Assembly (NCBI RefSeq): GCF_018736085.1
Contig: NZ_CP076134.1
Span: 620,001 to 684,000 of the forward strand
DNA length: 64,000 bases
DNA from: Bradyrhizobium sediminis
GTDB taxonomy: Bacteria > Pseudomonadota > Alphaproteobacteria > Rhizobiales > Xanthobacteraceae
Direction: 5' to 3'
This document shows positions 8,225 to 16,366 of this stretch, one piece after another. The number at the start of each line of letters is the position of its first letter. The first letter of the stretch is position 1. The position numbers and the translations under genes were made by a program. The notes under the pieces were generated by a model. It saw nothing but the letters and a program-made list of their open reading frames with translations, was not told the DNA's origin and did not search any database.

Positions 8225-9103
8225 TCACTCGAACCGCGTGATGCGTTCGCCGAACAGGCCGCGTGGCCGGAACAGCAACACCAGCAGCATCAGCAGGTAG
8301 ATCGCCGCGGTCGATGCCGCGGAATAGCCGATGCCGACCATCACGCCCTTGACGAGGCCGACCAGCAGCGCCGCGGCAACCACGCCCCAGAACGATCCCA
8401 GCCCGCCGATCACCACGACGACGAAGGCCGGCGTGATGATTTCCTGGCCCATCGCCGGATGAATCGAATAGATGGGCGCCAGCAGCACGCCGGCGAAGCC
8501 GGCAAGCCCGATGCCGAGCGCCGCCACCGCGGACATATAGGGCTGCAGCGAAATGCCGAGCGCGCCGACCATGTCGGGGTTCTGCACGCCGGCGCGCACC
8601 ACGCGGCCGAAGGAAGTCTTCTGCAGCAGCAGCCACAGTCCGGCGATGCAGGTCGCGGCGATGCCGAGCAGCACCACGCGATAGAACGAATAGATGAAGC
8701 TGCCGATCGCAACCTGTCCGCGCAGCCATGGCGGGATCGAATAGGACAGAGGCGGGGCGCCGAAGATCATCCGCAGCGCCTGCTCCGCCACCATGGCGAG
8801 GCCGAATGTCATCAGGAGCGAGAGGATCGGGTCGGAGCGATAGAAGCGGCGGAACAGCGTGCGCTCGATAACGATGCCGAGCATCGCCACCGCCACGGGC
8901 GCTGCCACGAACGAGCCGCCGAAGCCGAGCCAGGGCGACAGCACCAGCGTGAGATAGGCGCCGATCGCATAGAACGCGCCGTGCGCGAGATTGACGATGC
9001 CGCCGAGCGAGAAGATCAGCGACAGGCCGAGTGCGATCAAGAGGTAATAGACGCCGTCGAGCAGGCCGTTGAGGATTTGCTGGGCTAACAACATGGCGGA
9101 CAT
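8225..9103 (-). CDS. LivH-type ABC permease
   Basis: A 292-residue membrane protein of the branched-chain amino-acid permease family. The opening LLAQQILNGLLDGVYYLLIALGLSLIF and the downstream GIVNLAHGAFYAIGAYL are hallmarks of LivH, and eight or so hydrophobic segments follow. It would pair with the LivM part of the following fusion protein to form the membrane channel. A hairpin terminator lies between this gene and the binding-protein gene upstream, so its expression relative to the binding protein is probably reduced. Confidence 0.92.
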   Translation of the reverse strand: MSAMLLAQQILNGLLDGVYYLLIALGLSLIFSLGGIVNLAHGAFYAIGAYLTLVLSPWLGFGGSFVAAPVAVAMLGIVIERTLFRRFYRSDPILSLLMTFGLAMVAEQALRMIFGAPPLSYSIPPWLRGQVAIGSFIYSFYRVVLLGIAATCIAGLWLLLQKTSFGRVVRAGVQNPDMVGALGISLQPYMSAVAALGIGLAGFAGVLLAPIYSIHPAMGQEIITPAFVVVVIGGLGSFWGVVAAALLVGLVKGVMVGIGYSAASTAAIYLLMLLVLLFRPRGLFGERITRFE

Positions 9104-9170
9104 GGCTGTGGTCCCGCTGCTGGAATACGCGCGGGCTGCGCGCCAGGGAGATCTATGAGGGGAAGGCGGA

Positions 9171-9209
9171 GGAAAAACAGCGTCTCCCCGGAATTCCGGA
9201 GAGACGCTG
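9171..9209 (-). terminator. intrinsic terminator after the binding-protein gene
   Basis: On the minus strand CAGCGTCTC pairs with GAGACGCTG around an inner CCGGAATTCCGG, and the stem (9178-9209) is followed by TTTTT. It sits 11 bp after the binding-protein stop and before livH. It should end most transcripts there, which favours excess binding protein over membrane parts. Confidence 0.88.
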
Positions 9210-9220
9210 ATGTCAGTTGG

Positions 9221-10477
9221 TTAGCTCGGGAACGTGCAGCTGTTCTCTTCCTTGGTAGCGGCGATCACTTCGAGATCCTCGTTGGGGCCGGGCACCGCCG
9301 GGCTGGAAGCGAAGATGTCCCACTGGTTCTTGATCTTGTCGGCTGGAAGTGCGGTGACCGCGTACATTTCGTGCATCAATTGATGATCCGATGCGCGGAA
9401 ATAGCCGGGCCGGGTCTTCAGCAGGTCGAACTTCGCGCCCTTCTCGAAGTGCTGGATGATCTTGGGCGATTCCGCCGATTTCAGCTCATTGATGGTCTGC
9501 GCCACGATCTTGATGGCGATGTAGTCGCCCCAGGCCTGGTTCTCCGGCGGCTTGTTGTATTTCTTGGTAAAGGCCGCCACGAACGCCTTGCTGCCGGGGG
9601 TGTCGAGCTGGTGATGCCAGACCACCGGCCAGGTGCCGACGAAGTTGCCCTTGCCGGCGGCCCAGGCCAACGCGGTGTCGAAACCAAAGCCGCCGACCGG
9701 GATGGTCAGGCCGAACTCGGCATACTGCTTGAGGAAGTTGGTGGTCTGGTTGCCGGCGAGATTGATCGCGACCAGATCGGGCTTGGCTTCGCGGATTTTC
9801 AACAGATAGGCGGAGAAATCGGCGGCGTCGGTCGGCACCAGATCGTCACCGACGAATTGGCCGCCATTGGCTTCCATGAAGCGCTTTGAAACCTTCAGCA
9901 GGTCGTGGCCGAAGGAATAATCCGCCGTCAGCGAGTACCACTTCTTGCCCTTGACCAGGCCGTCGCGCAGGAACGAGCGGCCGACGGTCTTCACATACAT
10001 CGAATTCTGCGACTCGACGTGGAACATATAGCGCTGGCAATCCTTGCCGCGCAGCGCGTCCGAATTGCCGCCGGTGTTGATGTACAGGGTCTTGGTGCGC
10101 GAGGCGACCTGCGCGATGGTCAGGCACGAGGCGGATGAAATCTCGCCGATGATGCAGGCCACCTTGTCGCGCTCGATCATGCGCTCGGCCTTGGTGGATG
10201 CGGTCTGCGGATTGACCGAATCCTCCTTCAACAGTTCCACCTTGCGGCCCATCATGCCGCCCGCGGCGTTGATCTCCTCGACCGCAAGATCGGCCGCCAT
10301 CGCGGCGTATTCGCCGAGCGGTCCGAGAAAACCGGTGCGCGGCGTCAGATGGCCGATCCTGATGACCTCGGCTGTCTGTGCGCGCAAGATCGCCGGCGCG
10401 GAGATGCCCGACACCAGGGCAATGCCGCCGGCGGTCTTCAACAGGCTGCGGCGCGTGAATTGATTATTATTGGACAT
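9221..10477 (-). CDS. LivK-type periplasmic substrate-binding protein, Tat-exported
   Basis: A 418-residue type I periplasmic binding protein. The N terminus carries the twin-arginine motif TRRSLLK, a hydrophobic stretch and an Ala-rich cleavage region ending near AQT (about 35). IRIGHLTPRTGFLGPLGEYAAMAADLAVEEINAAGG is the usual first strand-helix of the leucine-binding family, and GEISSASCLTIAQVA follows. It would deliver the substrate to the LivH/LivM pair encoded downstream. Tat export suggests folding before export. The ligand is unknown; the surrounding BKACE pathway suggests a hydroxy or amino carboxylic acid. It is transcribed divergently from the GntR regulator. Confidence 0.92.
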   Translation of the reverse strand: MSNNNQFTRRSLLKTAGGIALVSGISAPAILRAQTAEVIRIGHLTPRTGFLGPLGEYAAMAADLAVEEINAAGGMMGRKVELLKEDSVNPQTASTKAERMIERDKVACIIGEISSASCLTIAQVASRTKTLYINTGGNSDALRGKDCQRYMFHVESQNSMYVKTVGRSFLRDGLVKGKKWYSLTADYSFGHDLLKVSKRFMEANGGQFVGDDLVPTDAADFSAYLLKIREAKPDLVAINLAGNQTTNFLKQYAEFGLTIPVGGFGFDTALAWAAGKGNFVGTWPVVWHHQLDTPGSKAFVAAFTKKYNKPPENQAWGDYIAIKIVAQTINELKSAESPKIIQHFEKGAKFDLLKTRPGYFRASDHQLMHEMYAVTALPADKIKNQWDIFASSPAVPGPNEDLEVIAATKEENSCTFPS

Positions 10478-10582
10478 CGGCCTTCATCTCCCTGGTACGG
10501 CCGCGTGAGCTGCGGCAGTTTCTTCTTTCGGCCAGCGCCGCATGGTTCGCCTGAGAAGCGGCCTTGTGTCGCTTGCCGTGAT

Positions 10583-10594
10583 CTGTGATCACAG
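10583..10594. promoter_or_regulatory. candidate operator CTGTGATCACAG
   Basis: A perfect 12-bp palindrome, CTGTGATCACAG, lies in the divergent region between the binding-protein gene (start 10477) and gntR (start 10665). GntR/FadR regulators commonly bind short palindromes with a GT..AC core in such positions. It is the best candidate site for the adjacent regulator to control both the importer and itself; no binding data are available. Confidence 0.5.
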
Positions 10595-10664
10595 TTAGAG
10601 TTGCAAAAGTCAGGGCCGTTGTCGAGTCCCCTCGGGAGGATCGTGGCCGCATGGGAGATCCGCG

Positions 10665-11363
10665 TTGAATTTGCCCACCGCCCTCAACCTGGTGGAACCG
10701 CTCGACCGTCAGACGCTGGGCGAGCGCGCCTATGCCAAACTGGCCGATCTCCTGATTTCCGGCCGGCTCGCGCCGGGCGAGAAATTATCGCTGCGCGCGG
10801 CAGCCGATGTGCTCGGCGTCTCCATTATGCCGGTGCGTGAGGCGGTGTCGCGGCTGGTTGCCGACAAGGCGCTGGAGGTAACGCCGAACCGCGCGGTCCG
10901 CGTTCCCCTGATGTCGGCGGCGCAGTTCCGCGACCTGACCAAAGTGCGGATCGCCATCGAGGGCCACGCGGCGGCGCAGGCCGCGCTGCATCGTGACACC
11001 GATGACCTCAACTCGATCGCCCGCGCGGAAGAAGCGATGCGGACGGAGAGCGAGTCGTCCGCGCCCGACCTGCCGCGCGCGGTCGAACTCAACAAGACCT
11101 TTCACTTTGCGGTTTACGAAGCGGCGCATTCGCCGATCCTGGTGGAAATCATCCGCGCGCTCTGGCTCAAGGCGGGACCGGTGATCAATCTCGATCTGCG
11201 AGCCAACCCCGAGCGGCTCGCCAAGGGCGATGCGATCCGGTTTCACGCCAATGTGCGCAACGCCATCGCCGCCGGCAGCGGCGAGGCCGCGCAGGCCGGA
11301 ATTGCCGGCGACATCCGAAGTGCTGCGGACTTCATCCTGTCGCGCGGCGGCCTCGCCGACTGA
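10665..11363 (+). CDS. GntR-family regulator, FadR/FCD subfamily
   Basis: A 232-residue regulator. Residues 17-85 form a winged helix (LGERAYAKLADLLISGRLAPGEKLS, then LGVSIMPVREAVSRL), the standard GntR N terminus. Residues 95-225 are an all-helical FCD-type ligand domain with NKTFHFAVYEAA and FHANVRNAIAAG contributing metal/ligand histidines. The start is probably TTG at 10665; no in-frame ATG fits. It is divergent from the importer and 30 bp ahead of an SDR gene, so it most likely senses a compound of the BKACE pathway. Confidence 0.88.
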   Translation: MNLPTALNLVEPLDRQTLGERAYAKLADLLISGRLAPGEKLSLRAAADVLGVSIMPVREAVSRLVADKALEVTPNRAVRVPLMSAAQFRDLTKVRIAIEGHAAAQAALHRDTDDLNSIARAEEAMRTESESSAPDLPRAVELNKTFHFAVYEAAHSPILVEIIRALWLKAGPVINLDLRANPERLAKGDAIRFHANVRNAIAAGSGEAAQAGIAGDIRSAADFILSRGGLAD

Positions 11364-11393
11364 CATTCTTTCAAACGACATCTCGGAGCGACC

Positions 11394-12170
11394 ATGGATC
11401 TCGAACTCAAGGGTTTGCGCGTGCTGGTAACCGCCGGCGCCAACGGCATCGGGCTCGCCATCGCGCGGCGTTTTGCAGCCGAAGGCGCCAGGGTTCATAC
11501 CTGCGATGTCGATGAAATGGCGTTGTCGGCGCTGGCTGCCAGCGATCCCGCGATCACGTCGACCCCCTGCGATGTCTCCGACCGCACGGCGGTTCAGAAG
11601 CTCTTTGCGGACGCGATGGCAAAACTCGGCGGCCTCGACGTGCTGGTGAATAACGCCGGCATCGCCGGCCCGACGGCCAAGGTCGAGGAGATGAATCCGG
11701 AAGACTGGGACCGCTGCCTGGAAATCTGCCTGACCGGGCAATTCAACTGCGTCAGGCTTGCGGTGCCGCATTTGCGCAAGAGCAGGAACGCATCGATCGT
11801 CAATATCTCCTCGGCCGCCGGCCGACTCGGCTTTGCCATGCGCACGCCCTATGCCGCGGCGAAATGGGGCGTGATCGGCTTCACCAAATCGCTGTCGATC
11901 GAGCTCGGACCGGACAACATCCGCGTCAATGCGATCCTGCCGGGCCTGGTCGCCGGCGACCGGCAGCGCCGGGTGCTGGAAGCCAAGGCGCAGCAGCGCG
12001 GAATTTCCTACGCCGAAATGGAACGCACGGCGTTTTCCTACACCTCGATCAAGGACTATGTGACGCCGGAGCAGATCGCCGACCAGATCCTGTTCATGTG
12101 CAGCCCGCGCGGCAAGACGATTTCCGGGCAGGCGATCTCGGTCTGCGGCGATACCCAGATGCTGGGATGA
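11394..12170 (+). CDS. short-chain dehydrogenase/reductase
   Basis: A 258-residue classical SDR. The cofactor-binding motif is TAGANGIG (about 13-20), NNAG is present, and the catalytic Ser-Tyr-Lys set is visible as NISSAAGR and YAAAK. The C-terminal region ends in ISGQAISVCGDTQMLG. It lies 30 bp after the GntR gene, probably in the same transcript. In context it may oxidise an alcohol or hydroxy acid of the same catabolic route; the substrate is not readable. Confidence 0.9.
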   Translation: MDLELKGLRVLVTAGANGIGLAIARRFAAEGARVHTCDVDEMALSALAASDPAITSTPCDVSDRTAVQKLFADAMAKLGGLDVLVNNAGIAGPTAKVEEMNPEDWDRCLEICLTGQFNCVRLAVPHLRKSRNASIVNISSAAGRLGFAMRTPYAAAKWGVIGFTKSLSIELGPDNIRVNAILPGLVAGDRQRRVLEAKAQQRGISYAEMERTAFSYTSIKDYVTPEQIADQILFMCSPRGKTISGQAISVCGDTQMLG

Positions 12171-12192
12171 GCGAGAGAGGATGGCTGGCCGG

Positions 12193-12669
12193 TTAGCGGC
12201 TGTCCTGCTCCGCCGCGCCGCCTGCATTGAGTGCGGAATAGATCAGGCCCAGGATCACGCTATAGGACAGCACCATCAGCAGCGAAAATACGGCCGGCTG
12301 AAAGCCGAGGCCGGCTTGAGTGGCGAACAGGCCGCGCCCCAGCATCGGAAAGAACACGAGGCCCATCAAGATCCAGCCGAGCACACCGAAGACGAATCCC
12401 TTGGCGGCGCCGCTTTGACCCGGCAACAACGGGTAGGCGTGGCCGAACAGGAAGCCGAGCACGACAGAACCGTTCAGGAACGAAAGCGCCCATAGAACCG
12501 ACGGATGGACCGCGCTTCCCACCAACTGGCTCAGGGTCTGCTGCAGTTCGTCATAGGGCTGGAACGACGGCAGCCAGCCCATTCTGGATTTCAGGAACAT
12601 CAGGCCGGAATGAGCAAGGCTTCCGCACAACCCGGCAAATGTCGTTCTCCAGAACCGGTCAGCGTTCAT
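12193..12669 (-). CDS. small integral membrane protein, unrecognised family
   Basis: A 158-residue protein with four likely membrane segments (about 8-28, 57-80, 88-108 and 125-148) and short loops rich in Gly and Phe. I do not recognise a domain. It is convergent with the SDR gene (23 bp apart) and has no obvious partner. No function is proposed. Confidence 0.7.
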   Translation of the reverse strand: MNADRFWRTTFAGLCGSLAHSGLMFLKSRMGWLPSFQPYDELQQTLSQLVGSAVHPSVLWALSFLNGSVVLGFLFGHAYPLLPGQSGAAKGFVFGVLGWILMGLVFFPMLGRGLFATQAGLGFQPAVFSLLMVLSYSVILGLIYSALNAGGAAEQDSR

Positions 12670-12878
12670 GGGGGATTGCGGCGGCTGTGGCGATCATCTT
12701 TCAGCCTTTAGCATATATCAACGATGCCGGGATCGATTTGCCGCCGCTGATGTCACCAAATGGTAGCCGACGCAAACGCAGCGTTTCCAGTTCTGCATTT
12801 TCCTCCGGCGAACGGCTTGAGCGGGAATGTTCTGCCGGCCACCTCGCGCGAGATAGCCAAAGCAGCTAAAAGCATCGC

Positions 12879-13553
12879 ATGATTCCATGGAAGCAGATCG
12901 ATATCGCTCGCGTGCCTGGCGCAGAGGTCGAACTTCGCCTGATGCAGCGCGGCGACGAATTCTCCATGAAGATCGGGCCGAACGAATTGATGAACAGCCG
13001 TCTCAGCGGGTCGGAGGAGGCGCTGGCCACGCTCGCCTGCCGAAGGCTGGAAGCCATCAAGGCGCCGCACCTTCTGATCGGCGGGCTCGGCATGGGGTTC
13101 ACGCTGCGCGCCGCGCTCGCAGTGCTGGGACCGAAGGCGCGGATCACGGTGGCCGAACTGGTGCCGGCCGTGATCGCGTGGGCGAAAGGCCCGATGGCGG
13201 AGATTTTTGGTGACAGCCTCAGCGATCCGCGCGCCAGCATCCTGTGCGCTGACGTCATCGAGGTGATTCAGTCTCACCCCGCCACGTTCGATGCGATCCT
13301 GCTCGACGTCGATAACGGCCCGGAGGGATTGATCCGGAAAGCGAACGACGCGCTCTACGATCCCAGCGGATTGAAGGCGATCCGCCGGGCGTTGCGGCCG
13401 GGCGGCGTCCTCGCGGTCTGGTCGTCGGGGCCGCATCCGGCCTTCTCCAAACGGCTTCGCGACGCCGGCTTCGCGGTGAACGAGGTTGCCGTGCGCGCCA
13501 CCGCCAGGCGCAGCGGCGCGCGCCATGTCATCTGGTTCGCGACGCGGCCTTGA
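12879..13553 (+). CDS. spermidine synthase-like methyltransferase-fold protein
   Basis: A 224-residue protein with the Rossmann methyltransferase fold of the spermine/spermidine synthase family: LLIGGLGMGFTLRAAL is the nucleotide-binding loop, ITVAELVPAVIAWA follows, and DAILLDVDNGPEGL supplies the acidic active-site region. It is shorter than true spermidine synthase (about 280-300) and lacks the N-terminal tetramerisation strands. It may therefore be a distinct group with no polyamine activity. No neighbours point to a pathway. Confidence 0.75.
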   Translation: MIPWKQIDIARVPGAEVELRLMQRGDEFSMKIGPNELMNSRLSGSEEALATLACRRLEAIKAPHLLIGGLGMGFTLRAALAVLGPKARITVAELVPAVIAWAKGPMAEIFGDSLSDPRASILCADVIEVIQSHPATFDAILLDVDNGPEGLIRKANDALYDPSGLKAIRRALRPGGVLAVWSSGPHPAFSKRLRDAGFAVNEVAVRATARRSGARHVIWFATRP

Positions 13554-13651
13554 AGGCGAGTTCCGCGGTCCCGTCATGAAATTGGCACGAAACCGGCATG
13601 CGCCCTGAGGTAGGCTTCCTCTGATAGCATGCCGTTCAACGGGAGCGTCCC

Positions 13652-15070
13652 ATGGTCGTTGCAGCGTTGCGCCGGACTTCCGTCGCGATTGGCTGCGCGG
13701 CGTTTATCGCCGGACCGGCGCTGGCCCAAGCGCCCGCGGCGCTCCCCGGCTACAATGCCGCCATCGGTGAAAGCTCGATATCCGGCATTTCCTCCGGCGC
13801 GTTCATGGCTGTCCAGTTCGCCACCGCCTGGTCTTCGGTGATCAAGGGCGTCGGCGTGGTCGCCGGCGGGCCGTATTGGTGCGCGAAAGCCGGCGGGTTC
13901 TTCAGCTACTGGTCTTCCATTACCAACGCGACAGGCCCATGCCTGTCCGGGCCGCCTCCCGGAATGAGCAGCTTCTTCGCCAAGGCCGACGCCAAGTCGG
14001 CTTCCGGCGCGATCGACTCGCTGCAGTTCGTGCGGCGGCAGAAAATTTATCTGTTCCATGGCTATAACGACAAAGTGGTGGCACGATCGGTCGCCGATGC
14101 GGCTGCGGATTTCTATCGCCACTATCTCGGCGAGGCCAATCGCGGCAACCTCTACTACCAGACCACGATCGGAGCCGGGCATTCGCTGGTGGTTGCGCAG
14201 GATCCGCCCCGCGCCGACCTCAATGAATGCAAGGCGAGTATCAGTCCGTTCATCGATCAATGCGGCTATGACCAGGCCGGAATCATTCTCCAGCACATTT
14301 ACGGCGCGTTGAGTAGCCCGAATGCCGGTCCGTTGAGCGGGACGATCAGGCCGTTCGATCAGTCGCTTTACACCAAACCCGGCAGCGCGGGTTCGTTGAG
14401 CCTGGGCAAGACCGGCTACGTGTTCGTGCCCAGGGAATGCGAGAATGGCGAGGCGTGCCGCGTCCATATCGCCTTGCACGGTTGCAACCAGCAAGAAGGC
14501 CCCGAAATCGGACGGCGTTTCGTCGAGCGCACCGGATACAATGCCTGGGCAGATACCAATCGTCTGATCGTGCTCTATCCGCAAACCACTGCGAAATGGT
14601 ACCCCTACAATCCCCACGCTTGCTGGGACTGGTGGGGTTACGTCAATTACGACGACAGTTATGTCACCAAGTCCGGGGCGCAGGTCAGGACGATCAAGGC
14701 GATGCTCGACGCGTTGACCGCGCGCGCCGCGCCGGCGGCCGTTTCCTCGCCGGCGCCCGCCGCGACATCGATCATGCTCAGGGTCATCGACCGGTCGGAC
14801 ACCGGCGCCGATCTGGCATGGGCTCCGCAGGCTGGCGCGACAGCCTACCGCGTGTTCCGTGCCGGCGCCGACGGCCCGTTTGCAGCGGTGGCGGAGGTGG
14901 CCGGGCCGAGTTTCGCCGATTCCGGCCTGACGCCAAAAACCGCCTATCGATGGCGCGTCGCGGCGATCGTGAACGGGGTTGAAGGCCCGGCTTCGGGTGA
15001 AGCCGCGGCTACGACGCGACCGGTTCCCGCACCCTGCGCCAATCCCGGCGCTTGCCCGATTGGCGAATGA
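13652..15070 (+). CDS. secreted poly(3-hydroxybutyrate) depolymerase-like protein with fibronectin III domain
   Basis: A 472-residue protein with a signal peptide (about 1-26, ending ALA-QA). The nucleophile motif GISSGAFMAVQ (about 45-55) and YLFHGYNDKVV resemble PHB-depolymerase/esterase enzymes of the feruloyl-esterase/PhaZ type. The second half carries VHIALHGCNQ and ACWDWWGYVNYDDSYVTKSGAQ, also characteristic of that family. Residues about 370-460 form a fibronectin type III domain (TSIMLRVIDRSDTGADLAW onward). The enzyme would act outside the cytoplasm on polyester or a related ester. It is monocistronic as far as can be seen. Confidence 0.85.
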   Translation: MVVAALRRTSVAIGCAAFIAGPALAQAPAALPGYNAAIGESSISGISSGAFMAVQFATAWSSVIKGVGVVAGGPYWCAKAGGFFSYWSSITNATGPCLSGPPPGMSSFFAKADAKSASGAIDSLQFVRRQKIYLFHGYNDKVVARSVADAAADFYRHYLGEANRGNLYYQTTIGAGHSLVVAQDPPRADLNECKASISPFIDQCGYDQAGIILQHIYGALSSPNAGPLSGTIRPFDQSLYTKPGSAGSLSLGKTGYVFVPRECENGEACRVHIALHGCNQQEGPEIGRRFVERTGYNAWADTNRLIVLYPQTTAKWYPYNPHACWDWWGYVNYDDSYVTKSGAQVRTIKAMLDALTARAAPAAVSSPAPAATSIMLRVIDRSDTGADLAWAPQAGATAYRVFRAGADGPFAAVAEVAGPSFADSGLTPKTAYRWRVAAIVNGVEGPASGEAAATTRPVPAPCANPGACPIGE

Positions 15071-15166
15071 TGAATGGGCGCAGACTGCTAATTCTGCATG
15101 CTGCCGGGTTTTGATGGCAGCATGCATCAGCTCATAAGAGTGCTATATTTATTTATCAGGAGTTCC

Positions 15167-16243
15167 ATGTCGAGGTCTGGCCAACAGGTAAGATTCTGCA
15201 AGTCTCGTGACGGCGCCCAGATCGCGATGGCTTCGATCGGCCGCGGACCGCCATTGCTGCGAACCGCCCACTGGCTCAGCCACGTCGAGCACGACGCGCG
15301 AAGCCCGGTCTGGACGCACTGGCTTGAGGAGCTGTCGCGCGACCACACCTATATTCGATATGACCAGCGCGGCTGCGGATTGTCCGACCGCTCGCCGCCG
15401 TCCACCTCTTTCGAGGCATGGATCGAGGACCTGGAGGCCGTCGTCGAGGCGCAAGGCTTGAAAAAATTTCCGCTGTTTGGGATGTCCCAGGGTGGCGCAA
15501 TCGCAATTGCATACGCCGCTCGGCATCCGGAGAGGGTGTCACATCTGATCCTGTTCGGCGCCTATGCCAGGGGCATGCTGCGCCGGAATGTAACGGAGCA
15601 AGAGCGCGAGGAGGCCGAGACCCTCATCAAGCTCATCCGGCTTGGTTGGGGACGCGACAACCCGGCGTTTCGGCAAGTTTTCACATCGCAGTTTATTCCG
15701 GACGGGACCCGCGAGCAGCACCAGTGGTTCAACGATCTGGAGAGCATCTCGGCATCGCCGGAGAACGCGGTAGCAATTGTCGAGCAGTTGTATCAGGTCG
15801 ACGTCAGTGCGGAAGCGGCAAGCCTGCGTGTCCCGACATTGGTGATGCATTCGCGAAATGACGCGCGGGTTCCCTTCGAACAGGGGCGGCAACTGGCGGC
15901 GCTCATCCCGTCGGCCCGTTTCGTTCCGCTGGAAGGGCGCAACCATGTCTTGCTCCCCAGTGAACCTGCATGGGAACAGTTTCTCGATGAGTTCCGCTCG
16001 TTCCTGGGCGGCGCCGGCGGCACTTCGCCGGCCTTGCGCCAGGCCGGCCTGACGGCGAGTGAGCACGCCGTTCTGACGTTGATGGCGCGAGGCCTCGACA
16101 ATACGGCGATTGCCACAGCGCTGACCAAGAGCGAGAAGACCGTCCGCAATCAGGTTTCGAGCATTTTTGCCAAGCTGGGAGTCCGCACACGGTCCCAGGC
16201 CATCGTGCTTGCCAGAGATGCAGGCATTGGCGAGGCGTCATAG
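15167..16243 (+). CDS. alpha/beta hydrolase fused to a LuxR-type DNA-binding domain
   Basis: A 358-residue protein counted from ATG 15167, which has AGGAG about 5 bases upstream; the in-frame ATG 15098 is a weaker choice. Residues 1-265 are an alpha/beta hydrolase with the nucleophile elbow GMSQGG, an Asp in HSRNDARVPF and a His in GRNHVLLP, so a complete catalytic triad is plausible. Residues about 288-350 are a LuxR/GerE helix-turn-helix (LTASEHAVLTLMARG, then SEKTVRNQVSSIFAKLG). The layout suggests a regulator whose DNA binding responds to a ligand held or hydrolysed by the hydrolase domain. The target genes are unknown; the EamA-MddA gene follows on the same strand. Confidence 0.9.
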   Translation: MSRSGQQVRFCKSRDGAQIAMASIGRGPPLLRTAHWLSHVEHDARSPVWTHWLEELSRDHTYIRYDQRGCGLSDRSPPSTSFEAWIEDLEAVVEAQGLKKFPLFGMSQGGAIAIAYAARHPERVSHLILFGAYARGMLRRNVTEQEREEAETLIKLIRLGWGRDNPAFRQVFTSQFIPDGTREQHQWFNDLESISASPENAVAIVEQLYQVDVSAEAASLRVPTLVMHSRNDARVPFEQGRQLAALIPSARFVPLEGRNHVLLPSEPAWEQFLDEFRSFLGGAGGTSPALRQAGLTASEHAVLTLMARGLDNTAIATALTKSEKTVRNQVSSIFAKLGVRTRSQAIVLARDAGIGEAS

Positions 16244-16366
16244 GACAACCGGCTCAGGCCCTCTCGTAATTTCGAGCGGTTTACCGCCGCCACGTGGGAC
16301 GCCGGCCTCATGACCGCCGGCCGTTAGCGGGGCACACTTCCCAACGCTCAAAAAGCGGTGTGAAGC

